DNA of 64,000 nt from Whalleya microplaca (taxonomy: Eukaryota; Ascomycota; Sordariomycetes; Xylariales; Xylariaceae), in the NCBI GenBank assembly GCA_022497155.1, contig MU385742.1:124001-188000 (forward strand), written 5' to 3'. The translations under genes were made by a program, and so were the position numbers. Within the stretch, counting starts at the first letter, position 1, and the number at the start of each line of letters is the position of its first letter. This document shows, one piece after another, positions 9,550 through 19,882 of the stretch. The notes under the pieces were generated by a model. The model made no database searches and had not been told where the DNA came from. It saw only the letters and a program-made list of their open reading frames with translations.

Positions 9550-11144
9550 ATATGCCGTAAGTGGAAGATAACGATGGATCCTAAGGCAGTAATTAAGGCC
9601 CCAGATAGTCGCGAACATATATCATACTAAATAAGTAATGATGATTTACTATTTAAATACTAATCGGCCAAAAGAGTTTGGATTCGTAGATCGTGTATGT
9701 CTTGTCTAAGTATGCATCGAAGATCATTCGCGAGCTGTCTACAAAAAGGAGTGTGATGTGCAGGAATCTGATAGTCTAGCTTATTACACTGCATCATGAT
9801 ATAGCTGATGCTTTTCTTCGATTGTGTACTGGTATGCAAATGCAATGAGCACTCTTCCCCATGATTGTCAAAACGCTTTCGTAAGTGCTCTATTTCTCTA
9901 TCTTAAAGCCAAAGACATTGTCCCCAGTGACCTCAAGGAAGACTAGCTCTCTGTTGCCTAATCACTTGAATATCTTGGGATTGATTGCCCTCGCTGTCAA
10001 GAAGTAAGCGGTACGATTGGGCGATGATATTTTGAGTATAATCAACACGAAAGAAACAGTTGGGGGGCGGTAAAAGTGCCGAACATCTATCGATAGGTCT
10101 TATATTGGGTGAGCTCTTTTACGAATTTACTGACGAGTATAGGACTAGACGATAATGCCACGAACCCTCTATGAGCTAACGCTGACCCGACTACCGTACA
10201 GCGTCTCCTACCGATCCTCCACTAGACGGTAGCTACATCTTGACCATCTGCATTTATGTTTCCTTTCATTTTGGTTTTATTCGGTGAGATTACGACGATT
10301 TCTGGGCCTGGAGGCTGCGCCTCATGCAGTGTATCGCATGTGCACCCAACAGCAAGTCATGCTATAAATAATGTACTTACCGGGAAGAAATTTTGTATGG
10401 ACAGCGCCTTAGGTTGTCGGTACATAAACTGTCTAGGTATCCCGCCCCTTTTACAGTAACAATTACCTGCTGTCATTTATCCTTCTCCTATACGCGTTCA
10501 CTCCCATCCTTGACAATCAATAATGATCCTTGGTCGGGCCATTTCTTCTTTTTCTTTTTCTTCTGTCTTCTCTTAACACTATGTCTCTTTGGATATGACT
10601 TAGTATGGATCTTCTCTCTCTACTATAAGAGCTTATCCTGGTGATCCTAGCAGCTGCCGCAATAGCGCGGGGTCTCAAGCGTGCTATGAGACTAAGGCTT
10701 GTTTGTAGTGAGTCGCATCACCCCATGCTTCGCTCCCGGCCTGTATCTAACGTATACTTCATAGACGATCGACACTCTGTTTAAGGGGGCATTGTTCACG
10801 ACAAATGTGATGGGCCGCTACGTCGTCGAGCATAAAATCGATTGGCAAAGATACTATAACTTGAGCTATCATGAAATATCGCAGCAGTATATTACGTTCA
10901 GCACAGTTTCTCCATCGAAAGCGTTCACTCCTATGCCGAGGAAGAGAAACCTTTGACGAGACTCGTAATACTTATTATACAGTTTAAAATCAAATCCTGC
11001 CCCAAATTTCGCTATACCCATTCCACCAAACACGACAGTGTCCATTGATCGAAAAATTGAGATCGCGACATCTGTTCTCAAGATCTTCGACACAAGAAGG
11101 CATCCAGGATATGGAGATCAGAGGTGATTGAATTAAGCTCACCT
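9550..11144. other. Intergenic region
   Basis: Only short frames without family features occur here, for example 10869-11093 on the minus strand. A TTCTT-rich pyrimidine tract lies near 10545-10570. I see no RNA gene or mobile element. Confidence 0.4.
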
Positions 11145-11969
11145 CTAATCATCGGCAGTTGGACGTCGCAAAGGGTCGAACTCCGTCGCTTCGTAATGAA
11201 TCGTCGAGGGAGTGAAGAAATACTGCTCCTGAATCCTATGATAGTATACCAAGGCTTTTGACCAGCGCTTAGCAGAGAACGAGGGGTTGTGGTGTATCGG
11301 AATAGCGTCAGCAGCGGGGTCCTGAGGCATGTTCTCGTAGCGGAATTCTTCGAGGTTCGGTAGACGGGAAACCAAGTTGTCGAGTGTAGCAGGTTTCCAG
11401 GCTCGGTTACGTCTTATTTTGAGGAGGAGGCTCGTGACGGCGGGGGCTTCCGGCAAGGTTTGCCACCAATACTTCTCGTAAGCTTCGTTGAAATATATAT
11501 GCGCGTCATTACCTAGAATTACTTGATCAGCAGGGGCCAAAGCTGTCTCGGGAGAGGAGATCTCGATCTCTAGGTTGAGTTGTCCTTGGGGCTCCCATAA
11601 GCTGAGTATCCAAAATAGGTCGTGCATTGCTGTGATAATAATGCAGTTATCTGTTGTGCGCGGAGGTTGCTTGTTGTGCGGTGAAGCTTCCCACAGGTGA
11701 CCACTGCCCCCTTCAAGTTGTAGTGAAAGCGAGATGCATTTGACTTGAGCTCGGTTGTCTTGAGTTATAAGGTTAAGCTCGGGCAAGTTCCATAGTGTAA
11801 GTTTGATGTGTTCGTAGTTAGAATGCTCGGTGTCGTTTTGCCGTTGACATGTTAGGGTTGCCGGTTGAGCGGAGGAACGGCCATGGTGGGTTGAGCGAAT
11901 CGGGAGGGAGAGCTCAGTTTCTTTAGACACAGCTGCCTCGGATGGGTTGGTGGCGGTAGATCGAGACAT
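11145..11969 (-). CDS. F-box/LRR-type protein of a fungal unknown family
   Basis: A single-exon frame of 274 codons with a good start context (CAAAATG at 11969). The middle contains PAVTSLLLKIRRNRAWKPAT, then LVSRLPNLEEFRYENMPQDP. This is the pattern of a large fungal family (DUF6546-like, often with an N-terminal F-box) in which leucine-rich segments are interspersed with W/P motifs. The usual N-terminal F-box (LP.EIL..I) is not visible, so this may be a short or divergent member. Family members are thought to act as substrate adaptors for ubiquitin ligases; that role is inference here. A GTGAGC just past the stop is probably coincidental. Confidence 0.6.
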   Translation of the reverse strand: MSRSTATNPSEAAVSKETELSLPIRSTHHGRSSAQPATLTCQRQNDTEHSNYEHIKLTLWNLPELNLITQDNRAQVKCISLSLQLEGGSGHLWEASPHNKQPPRTTDNCIIITAMHDLFWILSLWEPQGQLNLEIEISSPETALAPADQVILGNDAHIYFNEAYEKYWWQTLPEAPAVTSLLLKIRRNRAWKPATLDNLVSRLPNLEEFRYENMPQDPAADAIPIHHNPSFSAKRWSKALVYYHRIQEQYFFTPSTIHYEATEFDPLRRPTADD

Positions 11970-12966
11970 TTTGGTCCGTTAATGACGTTATAAGGTAGAG
12001 GGGAGTGTAGTTGAGATTGATGAGATTGAGGGGTGGGAAATAGTACTTAGTGGTAGATCCAAGACTTTGGTGTGAAATGGTTCGAGGAGATGGATAGAGA
12101 AAAAGAGAAGAGAGGCTGGGGGGCTCCCGGCTTACTTATACCCTGTTTATTACAGCCTGGAGGGAGATGAGCTAACAAAGCGAATAAGCATATAGCACGG
12201 TTAGGAATCGAACCTAACTCGCTTTATTACTCATTAATCTTCGAATCTAGGTTTTAACTTTTGGCCCTGGTTGAAGCCTGTTTTCTGTAGCTGCCGGTAT
12301 GACCATTTCGGCGAGTGGATAGTGAACTTTGTTGCGTATGTGCATTTCTTCTTTCCGTACCAGTTAGTCTCCCAAGCGAACTCACATATATTACTCTCGA
12401 GGTAAGAGGTAAGCAAATTATCGGACTATACCATAGTCGTGGCCGCCGCCGCATTCGCGGTGTTCTGGTGGGTAAATATACCGATAGCAAAACGGAGGCC
12501 CGGCGGCTACAGAAGGGGGTCTTAGATTCTAAGGGACCACCCGAACCGCCATAGTAAGTCAGCAAAGCAACCCTTTAGCCCACTTTCTTGCCTTTGACGC
12601 TGCCGAGATAAAAAATTATGGGAATCTATTAAAAGTACGTGGATAGCCATTCTACGTGACCAAAAAAAATTCCTGGTCAAAATTACGTCTATCGAATGGG
12701 TGTTTAGCCAGTATACAGACTACCATGTGAGTATGATCGGGACCTACACAAAGTAAATAACGCCGGACCTAAGTTGCGGAAATGGGCCAAAGCTTACCCA
12801 TAACCCCTTTTATGTCAATTTGAGTGGTAAATTGGCAGCAATTGTTCTGCTGCCAATCATGGTAACTGTTCTGCTGCTGTAATGATAAACCCCCGACCAG
12901 AGCTATTAGTAAAGGCTGGCTGCAGGGCTCTGAGGCTGTAGTTTCTAACAGTATATACATGTGAAT
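11970..12966. other. Intergenic region
   Basis: A tRNA T-arm-like string (GGTTCGATTCC on the minus strand near 12203-12213) stands alone without an acceptor or anticodon arm. Minus-strand frames at 12234-12565 overlap one another without family features. The sequence TTGGCAGCAATTGTTCTGC then TGCCAAT near 12830-12857 forms an imperfect palindrome. Confidence 0.35.
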
Positions 12967-14403
12967 TTAGCAGGTATATATTGGGAAGTCCAAAGTCTCC
13001 TTAGGGGGTTTTGGGGGCATGCTACCCGCCCAAGTGGTCAAGGTCTCACCGGCACCCAGGTTGCGAGGCTTCACACCCCTTCCATGGAGATTCCGGAACA
13101 TGAAAACTCCTGATCCCTCCATACCTGGGCTTTCCTCCACAAATTGACAGTCCCGTTGGTTCTTCCAAAAGGCGCTCAAAAGAGGGGTGTCTCTGTCTGC
13201 ATGGTAATGCTTTCCCATCACTTTCTTGACTGCCTCTGTCGCCTCTTGAGCGTGATAGAATGGAATTGAGGATACAAGGTGGTGAACTACATGAGTGCCT
13301 ACAATATTGTGGAACAGGTGCGTGTCGACAAATCCAAAGTCCCGATCTATTGTAGCTGCAGCACCTCGGGCAAAGGTCCACTGAGAGTGGGTGAAGTGCG
13401 GGAGCTGTCCATCGGTATGCTGAAGGAAGGTGATGAGGACTGTTGGTTTATAGCAAGTTAGCACTTGTATTTTGATGAGATCGAATTGCCAATTTGTTGT
13501 AGACCAACACATACCTATCCAATGATTCAACCAGAGATATGGCACACCATAAAACATTAGTATCGACCACCAGCCAACAGCCTGTACGCCCAGGTACAGT
13601 AGGCCTGTCATCAGAATTACTCCAATGTCGCTAAGAAAAATCGAGCGAAGCTCTGATTCTTTGTAGATGGCGCTGTCTTTTCCAAACCAGTAATGACTGT
13701 AGTATGGAAACCCATGTTGTCCCTTCTGTCCACTCAGATTGTCCAGCATATACAAAGGCCATCCAAAGAGTTGATGAAGCACGCAATTCCACAAGGTAAC
13801 CAGAGGGGCATCTTCTGAGACACTTTCCACGGTCATGGGGTCGGCATCGTGGCCCAAATTGTGCTTAACCCAGTACTCCCTACTATGAGGAACAAATACC
13901 GTATCGCGTTGCAAGTCTCCAGTCGCTTTATGGTGATGAGAGTGGGTTATCTTCCAGCTGTAATATGGAACGAGGAGAGATGAATGGAGGAAGAAGCCCA
14001 TGGCATTGTTAAGTGCTTTACTCTTGCTGAAAGCACCATGGCCACATTCGTGAGCGAGGATCCAAATTCCAGTCATGATCATCCCTGCTAGTACGGTATA
14101 GAGCCCATAACATGCTGCTCGAAGATATGTGGATGGCAGCATAGGTACGTAGGTATATGTTGCATACATCAGACCCCCAAGGTACATGTAGTCTCGCACA
14201 ACGTATGCTAGACTTCGAGGGATAGAAGGTTGAAAGCAGTGAGCTGGGATGGCATCATAGATCTGCTTCATCGTAAAGTCTGGTAAGTCGAAGGCATTTC
14301 CGTGGAGATCAATGTGCTTTGGATCTGGAAGCTCATCATGTTTGCTTTCCATCCTGTTCCTTATGTCCGCACTCGATATAACTTGCGCAGTTTGAGAAGT
14401 CAT
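12967..14403 (-). CDS. Delta12-type membrane fatty acid desaturase
   Basis: An intronless 478-residue integral membrane desaturase. The three di-iron histidine boxes are intact: HECGH at 118-122, HSHHH at 154-158 and HVVHH at 371-375. Hydrophobic segments around 75-115 and 260-290 fit the four-span topology. Size and box spacing match fungal oleate Delta12 (omega-6) desaturases, which turn oleoyl into linoleoyl chains in the ER. The region after the third box (LVSSIPFYHAQEATEAVKKV) resembles that class but is not the usual housekeeping version. It may be a divergent paralogue, including conjugase- or acetylenase-like variants. It is divergently oriented from the flavoprotein gene at 15418. 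Confidence 0.9.
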   Translation of the reverse strand: MTSQTAQVISSADIRNRMESKHDELPDPKHIDLHGNAFDLPDFTMKQIYDAIPAHCFQPSIPRSLAYVVRDYMYLGGLMYATYTYVPMLPSTYLRAACYGLYTVLAGMIMTGIWILAHECGHGAFSKSKALNNAMGFFLHSSLLVPYYSWKITHSHHHKATGDLQRDTVFVPHSREYWVKHNLGHDADPMTVESVSEDAPLVTLWNCVLHQLFGWPLYMLDNLSGQKGQHGFPYYSHYWFGKDSAIYKESELRSIFLSDIGVILMTGLLYLGVQAVGWWSILMFYGVPYLWLNHWIGMCWSTTNWQFDLIKIQVLTCYKPTVLITFLQHTDGQLPHFTHSQWTFARGAAATIDRDFGFVDTHLFHNIVGTHVVHHLVSSIPFYHAQEATEAVKKVMGKHYHADRDTPLLSAFWKNQRDCQFVEESPGMEGSGVFMFRNLHGRGVKPRNLGAGETLTTWAGSMPPKPPKETLDFPIYTC

Positions 14404-15417
14404 AGCTCAACTAGTTTTGAAAGCCAATAGTCCGCGAATAGCTATACAATTCGAGTTTTAAAAGATAATTTGATTAGTTATAAAATAGAGGCATAATTCC
14501 ATACGCCTAGTTTTCGACTTATATATTTCTTTGTGTTAAACTCCTGCCCGGCCCCCAACCCATTTTCACATGCCTTTGTCGGGAGCCTCAGATGATTCAC
14601 AGTCATAGCCACGCTCTCAGGAGCCTCCGTCATATCCATCGATGGATCTTGCTAGTCTATTTGTGTTTCCGCTTCTATTGGTATCTAGTCTTTTCTTCTC
14701 AGGATTGGCTCAAACGGATAGAAACATACGCCTCAAAGTTCGGGCTCGGCTCCTGAATCGCTTCAGCTTACGCACGCAATTCCGCGACCTGGGTCATAAG
14801 CTCTCGTTCTTCGATGTACCGATACTATGGCTCGCTGGACCTTTCACATGGTCGAGGTCCTATAATTATTCTTCCTTGGCACAGCGTGGCTCCTATGAAT
14901 ATACAGTGTATCTGATGTTGTATTAGAACTGTATTTGGAACGGACAATCCATAGATCTAGGTGGTATGTATTTGTAGCACGGGGTTTGATAAGGGCTGTT
15001 GTGGGCCTACTATTCGTCGCGAGTAAGACTATTTCTAATCTTCACGATCCCATTTCGGTCGTAAGCAACGTGGGCCATAAGCAACATGCATATGTAGCCC
15101 ATGGGGTTACTGTATTACTGCAGTTGTCCATGTTGAAAAAAAAAAGGATAAGAGGGGTGTGCTGACATGGTGGCGCTCTTATCAGTCTGTCAGTTTCGGT
15201 CAGATATTTATAATTCAACCATTTCGGTGTTACCGACATTAGGTGTATAGGATAGTGTCTCAGAAGCTATACCATTTCTGGATAGGATGACGATGGAAAT
15301 CTGCTGCCATTGCTTTGTAGCCTTCGTCTGAAGTTCGAATTATCATTCTGATATTCTCTTCATTGATACGTCTTTTTAGAACAAGTCTTATCCGGCGAAC
15401 TTCAGTATAGTTGGACC
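14404..15417. other. Divergent promoter region of the desaturase/flavoprotein pair, with a small ORF
   Basis: This 1-kb spacer should carry promoters for both flanking genes. It also contains an ATG-initiated 94-codon plus-strand frame at 14642-14926. That frame begins with a signal-peptide-like stretch (MDLASLFVFPLLLVSSLFFS) but lacks cysteines and family features; I rate it as a real gene at about 0.25. Elsewhere I see a poly-A run near 15138-15146. Confidence 0.4.
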
Positions 15418-17022
15418 ATGAAGGATCTTCTGAAAAAACTCACCATTGCCCTGGGGGTCTTTGCGTACGAAGATCCTAGTGTTCTTCCTGTATGTATTGT
15501 TGGAGCAGGTCCAGCAGGTTTAACAACTGCCGCTGAGCTTGAATTGAAGGGAAAGCAGACAGTCATTTTCGAGAAGCAGGATGCGGTGGGAGGAAAGTGT
15601 CAAGCCGTCTATCAAGAGTATGTGTTTGGGCGGCTTTATAATGTTTACCTACTTATTGTAATCATAGTGATGGGTTTAGTCCACTCGGGGCTCTCATTTT
15701 CACACCACCAACCTACAGGGAGTCTATCAAGATGATTGTCAATACTGGCATGACATCTGTTCCATTCATCTCGGGGGACAAATATCAATACAACACTACT
15801 AGCGGTGCAATCTGGGAGAAACCAGCACCTCCTCCGGGCTTTAATGCTCTATTCATGCAAGAAGTGGGTAGATATATAAGCTGGTGGAACAAGAACTTTT
15901 ACCTTTACAATACGGCTGCAAGCTACAGAGTAAGTTATTTTTCATCGCGAATGAAACCATGAACTAATTTGGTCATAGCATGGGATCCCAGATGAGTTCA
16001 CCATAACTACGGCTGCCTGGTTAGCAAAGAACCAATACCAAGTGCTTCAGGTACTATTTATACAGACCATGGTAGCATATGGATATGGTGATTACAGACA
16101 AGTGCCAATTGTGAGCAGCATTCTACCTTTACTTGATTCCTAGCTAAGTAGTTCCAGGTATATATGCTTCAGTACTTGACACCAGATGTCACAATGGCAC
16201 TCCTGAAAGTGCAACAGGGGGCGGAGGTCCACATTGCCGGTGAGTCTTTAATGTAATGAAACATATCTACAAGACCAACTGACACGGCTAGACTTTCACA
16301 AAGTGCTCGCTCAATACGCAGAAAAGTTTATTTCGGGTCCAATCCATCTCAGCACCTCGATCACAGAGATAGATCGAAGGGGTGACCACCCCATTATAAA
16401 ATACCGCGGTTCTCGAGAGAGAATGGACCAGACGAAGACTCAGTCATGCTCTGCAGTGGTCATGGCCTTCCCACCAACTCTGTCTGCTCTTGAAGCCGCC
16501 GGCTTGGATCTTACCGAAGATGAACAGGAAGTTTTTGCTCCTGTTGGCATCAATTCCTTCTACTCAGGTGCAGTGCGCATGAAAACACCCCACTTCATGA
16601 CCTTTGGCGCCGCAAGCTCTCACCCAATGGTCCCTCCCGAACCCGCCGGCGAGCCCGTGGTGGCCGTCAAGCTGCACGAAGATCTCGAGGTCGCCATCAC
16701 ATCCTCCTGGGGCCCCTACCGCGGGAACATGACTAAAGAAGAAGCTTACGCCCGTCTCAAAAGCACGCTTTCCAAATTCAACAAAGATCCCAGAGACGAG
16801 ACATCAGCGGCCGTACGGATCACTGACGATGACGTATTGGCGTTCCAGGAGAATGATTACTTCCCGCACTTTGATGAGGATGAGCTGGCTATGGGGTACT
16901 ATGAGAAGTTCGAGAGGCTGCAGGGACAGAGGAAAACGTATTACGCTAGTGGGTTTAACATGTTTGAGTTGGTCGAGTACGCTATTCGGGCTGGTCAGGA
17001 TGTCGTTAGGACTTACTTTTAA
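15418..17022 (+). CDS. FAD-dependent fatty-acid isomerase/amine-oxidase-like flavoprotein
   Basis: Five exons, 15418-15617, 15668-15929, 15979-16110, 16158-16239 and 16292-17022, give 468 residues. All four introns are about 47-52 nt with in-phase joins. The N-terminus has a Rossmann FAD fold: VCIVGAGPAGL with GxGxxG at 29-34, the ribose-binding Glu at 52 (VIFEK), then GGKC at 58-61. The C-terminus (YFPHFDEDELAMGYYEKFER, LQGQRKTYYASG, FELVEYAIRAGQDVVRTYF) resembles the end of bacterial polyenoic fatty acid isomerase. That enzyme shifts double bonds of linoleate to conjugated forms using FAD. Fungal beta-cyclopiazonate dehydrogenase-like oxidases share this architecture. The neighbouring desaturase favours a lipid substrate, but this is inference. 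Confidence 0.85.
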
Positions 17023-17917
17023 GGTTGCTTCGCGAGGCATAAGGTTGTATTTTTTTATGTTTCTACGTGAAATACTATTTAAGCCACTAGCACATTTAGC
17101 TAGTAAACATAAGTAGCATTTCTAAAACAAAACACCACAGCCAGCCTCTCAGAGTCCTTTCAGTCTCAATTACCAGCCTATCTGACTTCGACAACTCCCA
17201 CGGCCGAATTCAGCTCCGAAAGACCAATTGAGTCCCAATTCTTCTAAATCTGCAATAAAAAAAAGGAAGTTTTGTCTTATTCAGCTGACAGCTGATCTGA
17301 ACGCCGAACTCCTTATCTCACTGATCCTCCTGGCTCCTTAACCCTGCCGGGGTGAATCCAGACCCGACCAGACCAGACCCTCTAATGAAGGCTATCGGGG
17401 GGAGAGCTCTCGTTGTTGAGGTGGCTGAAAAAGTGCGGCTTTGGGTGATTCGCTCGGAATGAAGTCGCCTCTGATTATCTGATAAGATGATGGAGTCAGC
17501 ATATTTGACGATCGTAATAGTCGTAAGCAAGAAGCCTTGTAAAGTCTAAAGATGAAGACTTTAGAGAGGTTATTGAGATGTACTATTTATGTGTATTAGA
17601 GGAAATCTGCATCTCCTGATAAGCAGGCCTATAGTAGCCCTAATCGATTCTCTCTATGTGTCCATACAATGATCTTGATGAAATGAAATCATTACATGGG
17701 ACAATGCCCCCTCGACTTTAGTTGAAGGCATCTGATTACTTCCCAACTGTGCTGCTGTCTTCTATTTTTGTACCATCTAGTCCATAAGGACCTCTAGAAC
17801 ATTCCATATTTTGCTAGGCGCCTAAAATTCCACCCTCAAGAGCCAAGACTGTGTAGCTTCTATTGCCCAAATCTTCGATCTATAGACTACCGAAACCGTT
17901 CGCAGCTCTCATTTTCT
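17023..17917. other. Intergenic region between convergent genes
   Basis: This is the 3'-to-3' spacer between the flavoprotein and the alpha/beta hydrolase. Only AT-rich sequence and short frames occur, including a run of A's near 17258-17266. No feature is supported. Confidence 0.4.
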
Positions 17918-19039
17918 CTAAAGTTTTGATAAAATTAGCGGACGTCTTCCCATAAACGGTTCATACGAATACGAAATCTCACATTTTTCTTCTTGTTCTT
18001 CCTCTTGCGCCAACGCCTTCGCCATCCACTTAATGGCCTCCTCGTAGATAGGCGCGCACTTCTCCTCCCTCCTCCTCTTCCTCTCCGGCTTCTGCCCGAA
18101 GTGGTGCGTGAACCCGTGCGAGCAGCCCCGCGCCAGCGTCCACTTATACGTGCCGACCTCGAAGTCCTCCTCCGGGTCCTTCTTCTTCTCCGCCCCGCCG
18201 AGCCCCGCGAGCTCGTGGATCATCGTCTGGCTCTCGAGCCGCAGGATGTCCCACTGCGCGCCGACGACGTAGATCCAGGCGGGGAGGTCCCCCCGCGCCG
18301 CGTAGCACGGGCTCAGCAGCGGGTCGCGCCGGTTCTGCCCCGGCGACACGTAGCCCCAGTCGAACCAGTAGCTCGAGTGCTCGAGCGCGTCGCGCGGGCC
18401 GCCCGTGTAGGGGCGCCGCGCCAGCTTGACGTCCGGCGGGTGGCTCCAGTCCACGATCGGGTAGAAGGTCAGCGCGGCCCGGACGGTGCCCCTCAGACCC
18501 GGCAGCTGGCTCGCGCAGAGCGCCAGGTTCGCGCCCGCGCTGAAGCCGCCTATCGCCACTTTGGTCTTGTCGATCGGCAGGTCGCTGTCGGCGAGCACGG
18601 CGTTGGCCAGCGCGGCGACGTCGTAGACGCCGACGGGGAACGGGTGCAGCGGCGCCTTGGAGTAGTCCAGCGAGACGATCAGCATCCCCGTGCGCTTCGC
18701 CCACATGGTGCAGAACTCATCATCTTGTTGGGGGTCGCCGACCGCGAACCCGCCGCCGTGGATACTGAGATACAGCGGCAGCAGGTCTCCGGACTTGTAG
18801 CTTGGGGGGTAGAAGACCCGGGTTTGGAGAGCCGGACGGCAGGCGTAGCGCTTGATAAGAGTAGGATGGATAGAGGCAGGTGGTGGATGGATCAGCCTGT
18901 CGACTGCGTAAACAATGGTTGCTAGGAGCTTGAGGGCCCAGACCCTGAGGAAGCAGTTGAGGCGATGAGGGAGTGGAAGACGGACTTTGAGGAGGGGGGG
19001 AGCACCCTCTTGCTCGAGAGCAATTAGAGTCTCGGACAT
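17918..19039 (-). CDS. HSL-type alpha/beta hydrolase (esterase/lipase-like)
   Basis: A single exon of 373 codons from the ATG at 19039. It has the hormone-sensitive-lipase (alpha/beta hydrolase fold-3) signature: oxyanion-hole motif HGGGFAVG at about 94-101, nucleophile elbow GGFSAG with Ser 167, the acid in AQWDILRLES (Asp 264) and CSHGFTH with His 308. An N-terminal hydrophobic segment (about 28-48) could anchor it to a membrane. A charged insert (KKKDPEEDFE) lies before the His loop. Such enzymes hydrolyse short or medium acyl esters. In fungal biosynthetic clusters they often act as tailoring or releasing hydrolases. The coding region is notably GC-rich against its flanks. Confidence 0.87.
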   Translation of the reverse strand: MSETLIALEQEGAPPLLKVRLPLPHRLNCFLRVWALKLLATIVYAVDRLIHPPPASIHPTLIKRYACRPALQTRVFYPPSYKSGDLLPLYLSIHGGGFAVGDPQQDDEFCTMWAKRTGMLIVSLDYSKAPLHPFPVGVYDVAALANAVLADSDLPIDKTKVAIGGFSAGANLALCASQLPGLRGTVRAALTFYPIVDWSHPPDVKLARRPYTGGPRDALEHSSYWFDWGYVSPGQNRRDPLLSPCYAARGDLPAWIYVVGAQWDILRLESQTMIHELAGLGGAEKKKDPEEDFEVGTYKWTLARGCSHGFTHHFGQKPERKRRREEKCAPIYEEAIKWMAKALAQEEEQEEKCEISYSYEPFMGRRPLILSKL

Positions 19040-19882
19040 TTCGAGTTCCTCACCAAGTAGACAATAAACAGACGAGTAAAAACAAAAGAGTGTAAGGGTG
19101 AAATAAACAGATAAAATTGGAAATTTGCAAAATTATTCACAACTGTGAATGTTGAGGCCGGAGCTGGGCTCCGCAACCGACTGTGCCGTCCACGCTCTGT
19201 TACCTAATCTGGTACCTCTACCTAATAGGTACCGCGATCCCAGGGAGCTGGTCGAGGACAGTGCATGACAACCCCTGTCAGTTTTGAGTAAGCGAGTAAG
19301 ACATCCCCATGTGCTGGGTGTTGTGTGGTAAGTGGTGATAGCTTATCTCAGTAAGCCATATCGCCGAATTAGTGAGCAAGGCTGCATAAGGCTGAGACCA
19401 CCACGCTGTAAGAGCTGACAGATAAGGGATTGTTCCACCGCTGCTGATGCCGTGAAGCCAGAAAGGATCGATGAGGCTTACATGCAGCATGCAGGGTAAA
19501 AGCTTGGTCACACGGACTTTCCCATGAGTCGACGAAATGGTGCGTGATAGCGGCGTACGTGTCTCATATAGCACACAACATTTCGTCGGACTCACCGCAT
19601 GATTAGTTCAAAGTGCTATTTATAACGTAATATGACAAAACTGTATTTCTGGTATTATGTTGCCCCCGAAAAGCATGTGAAATGCTGCTTTATTTTGGGG
19701 TGTATTCGATCCGTGATAGCTTGGGCTTCGGTATTATTGCTGACAGCCCATTGACTCGATGAGAGTTTTCTCCTGTAACCATCACTAGGTGCCATCAGGG
19801 ACTCATCCAACTTGTTGCTGATTTTCAAAATTACAAATCATCATCGTAAAGTTTTGGTTGTGCACTTCAAGCGCTTCACACA
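19040..19882. other. Divergent intergenic region (hydrolase and MFS promoters)
   Basis: Lies between the leftward hydrolase and the rightward transporter. A minus-strand frame of 105 codons at 19278-19595 has no family features. I see no regulatory element I can name. Confidence 0.4.

Noticed and set aside
12187..12260. tRNA T-arm-like string (GGTTCGATTCC, minus strand)
   Set aside because: The putative 3' acceptor strand ACCGTGC has no partner about 70-110 nt upstream, and no D- or anticodon arm can be built.
17993..18925. 310-codon plus-strand frame opposite the alpha/beta hydrolase
   Set aside because: Arg/Val/Leu-rich antisense shadow of the GC-rich hydrolase, with no domain features.
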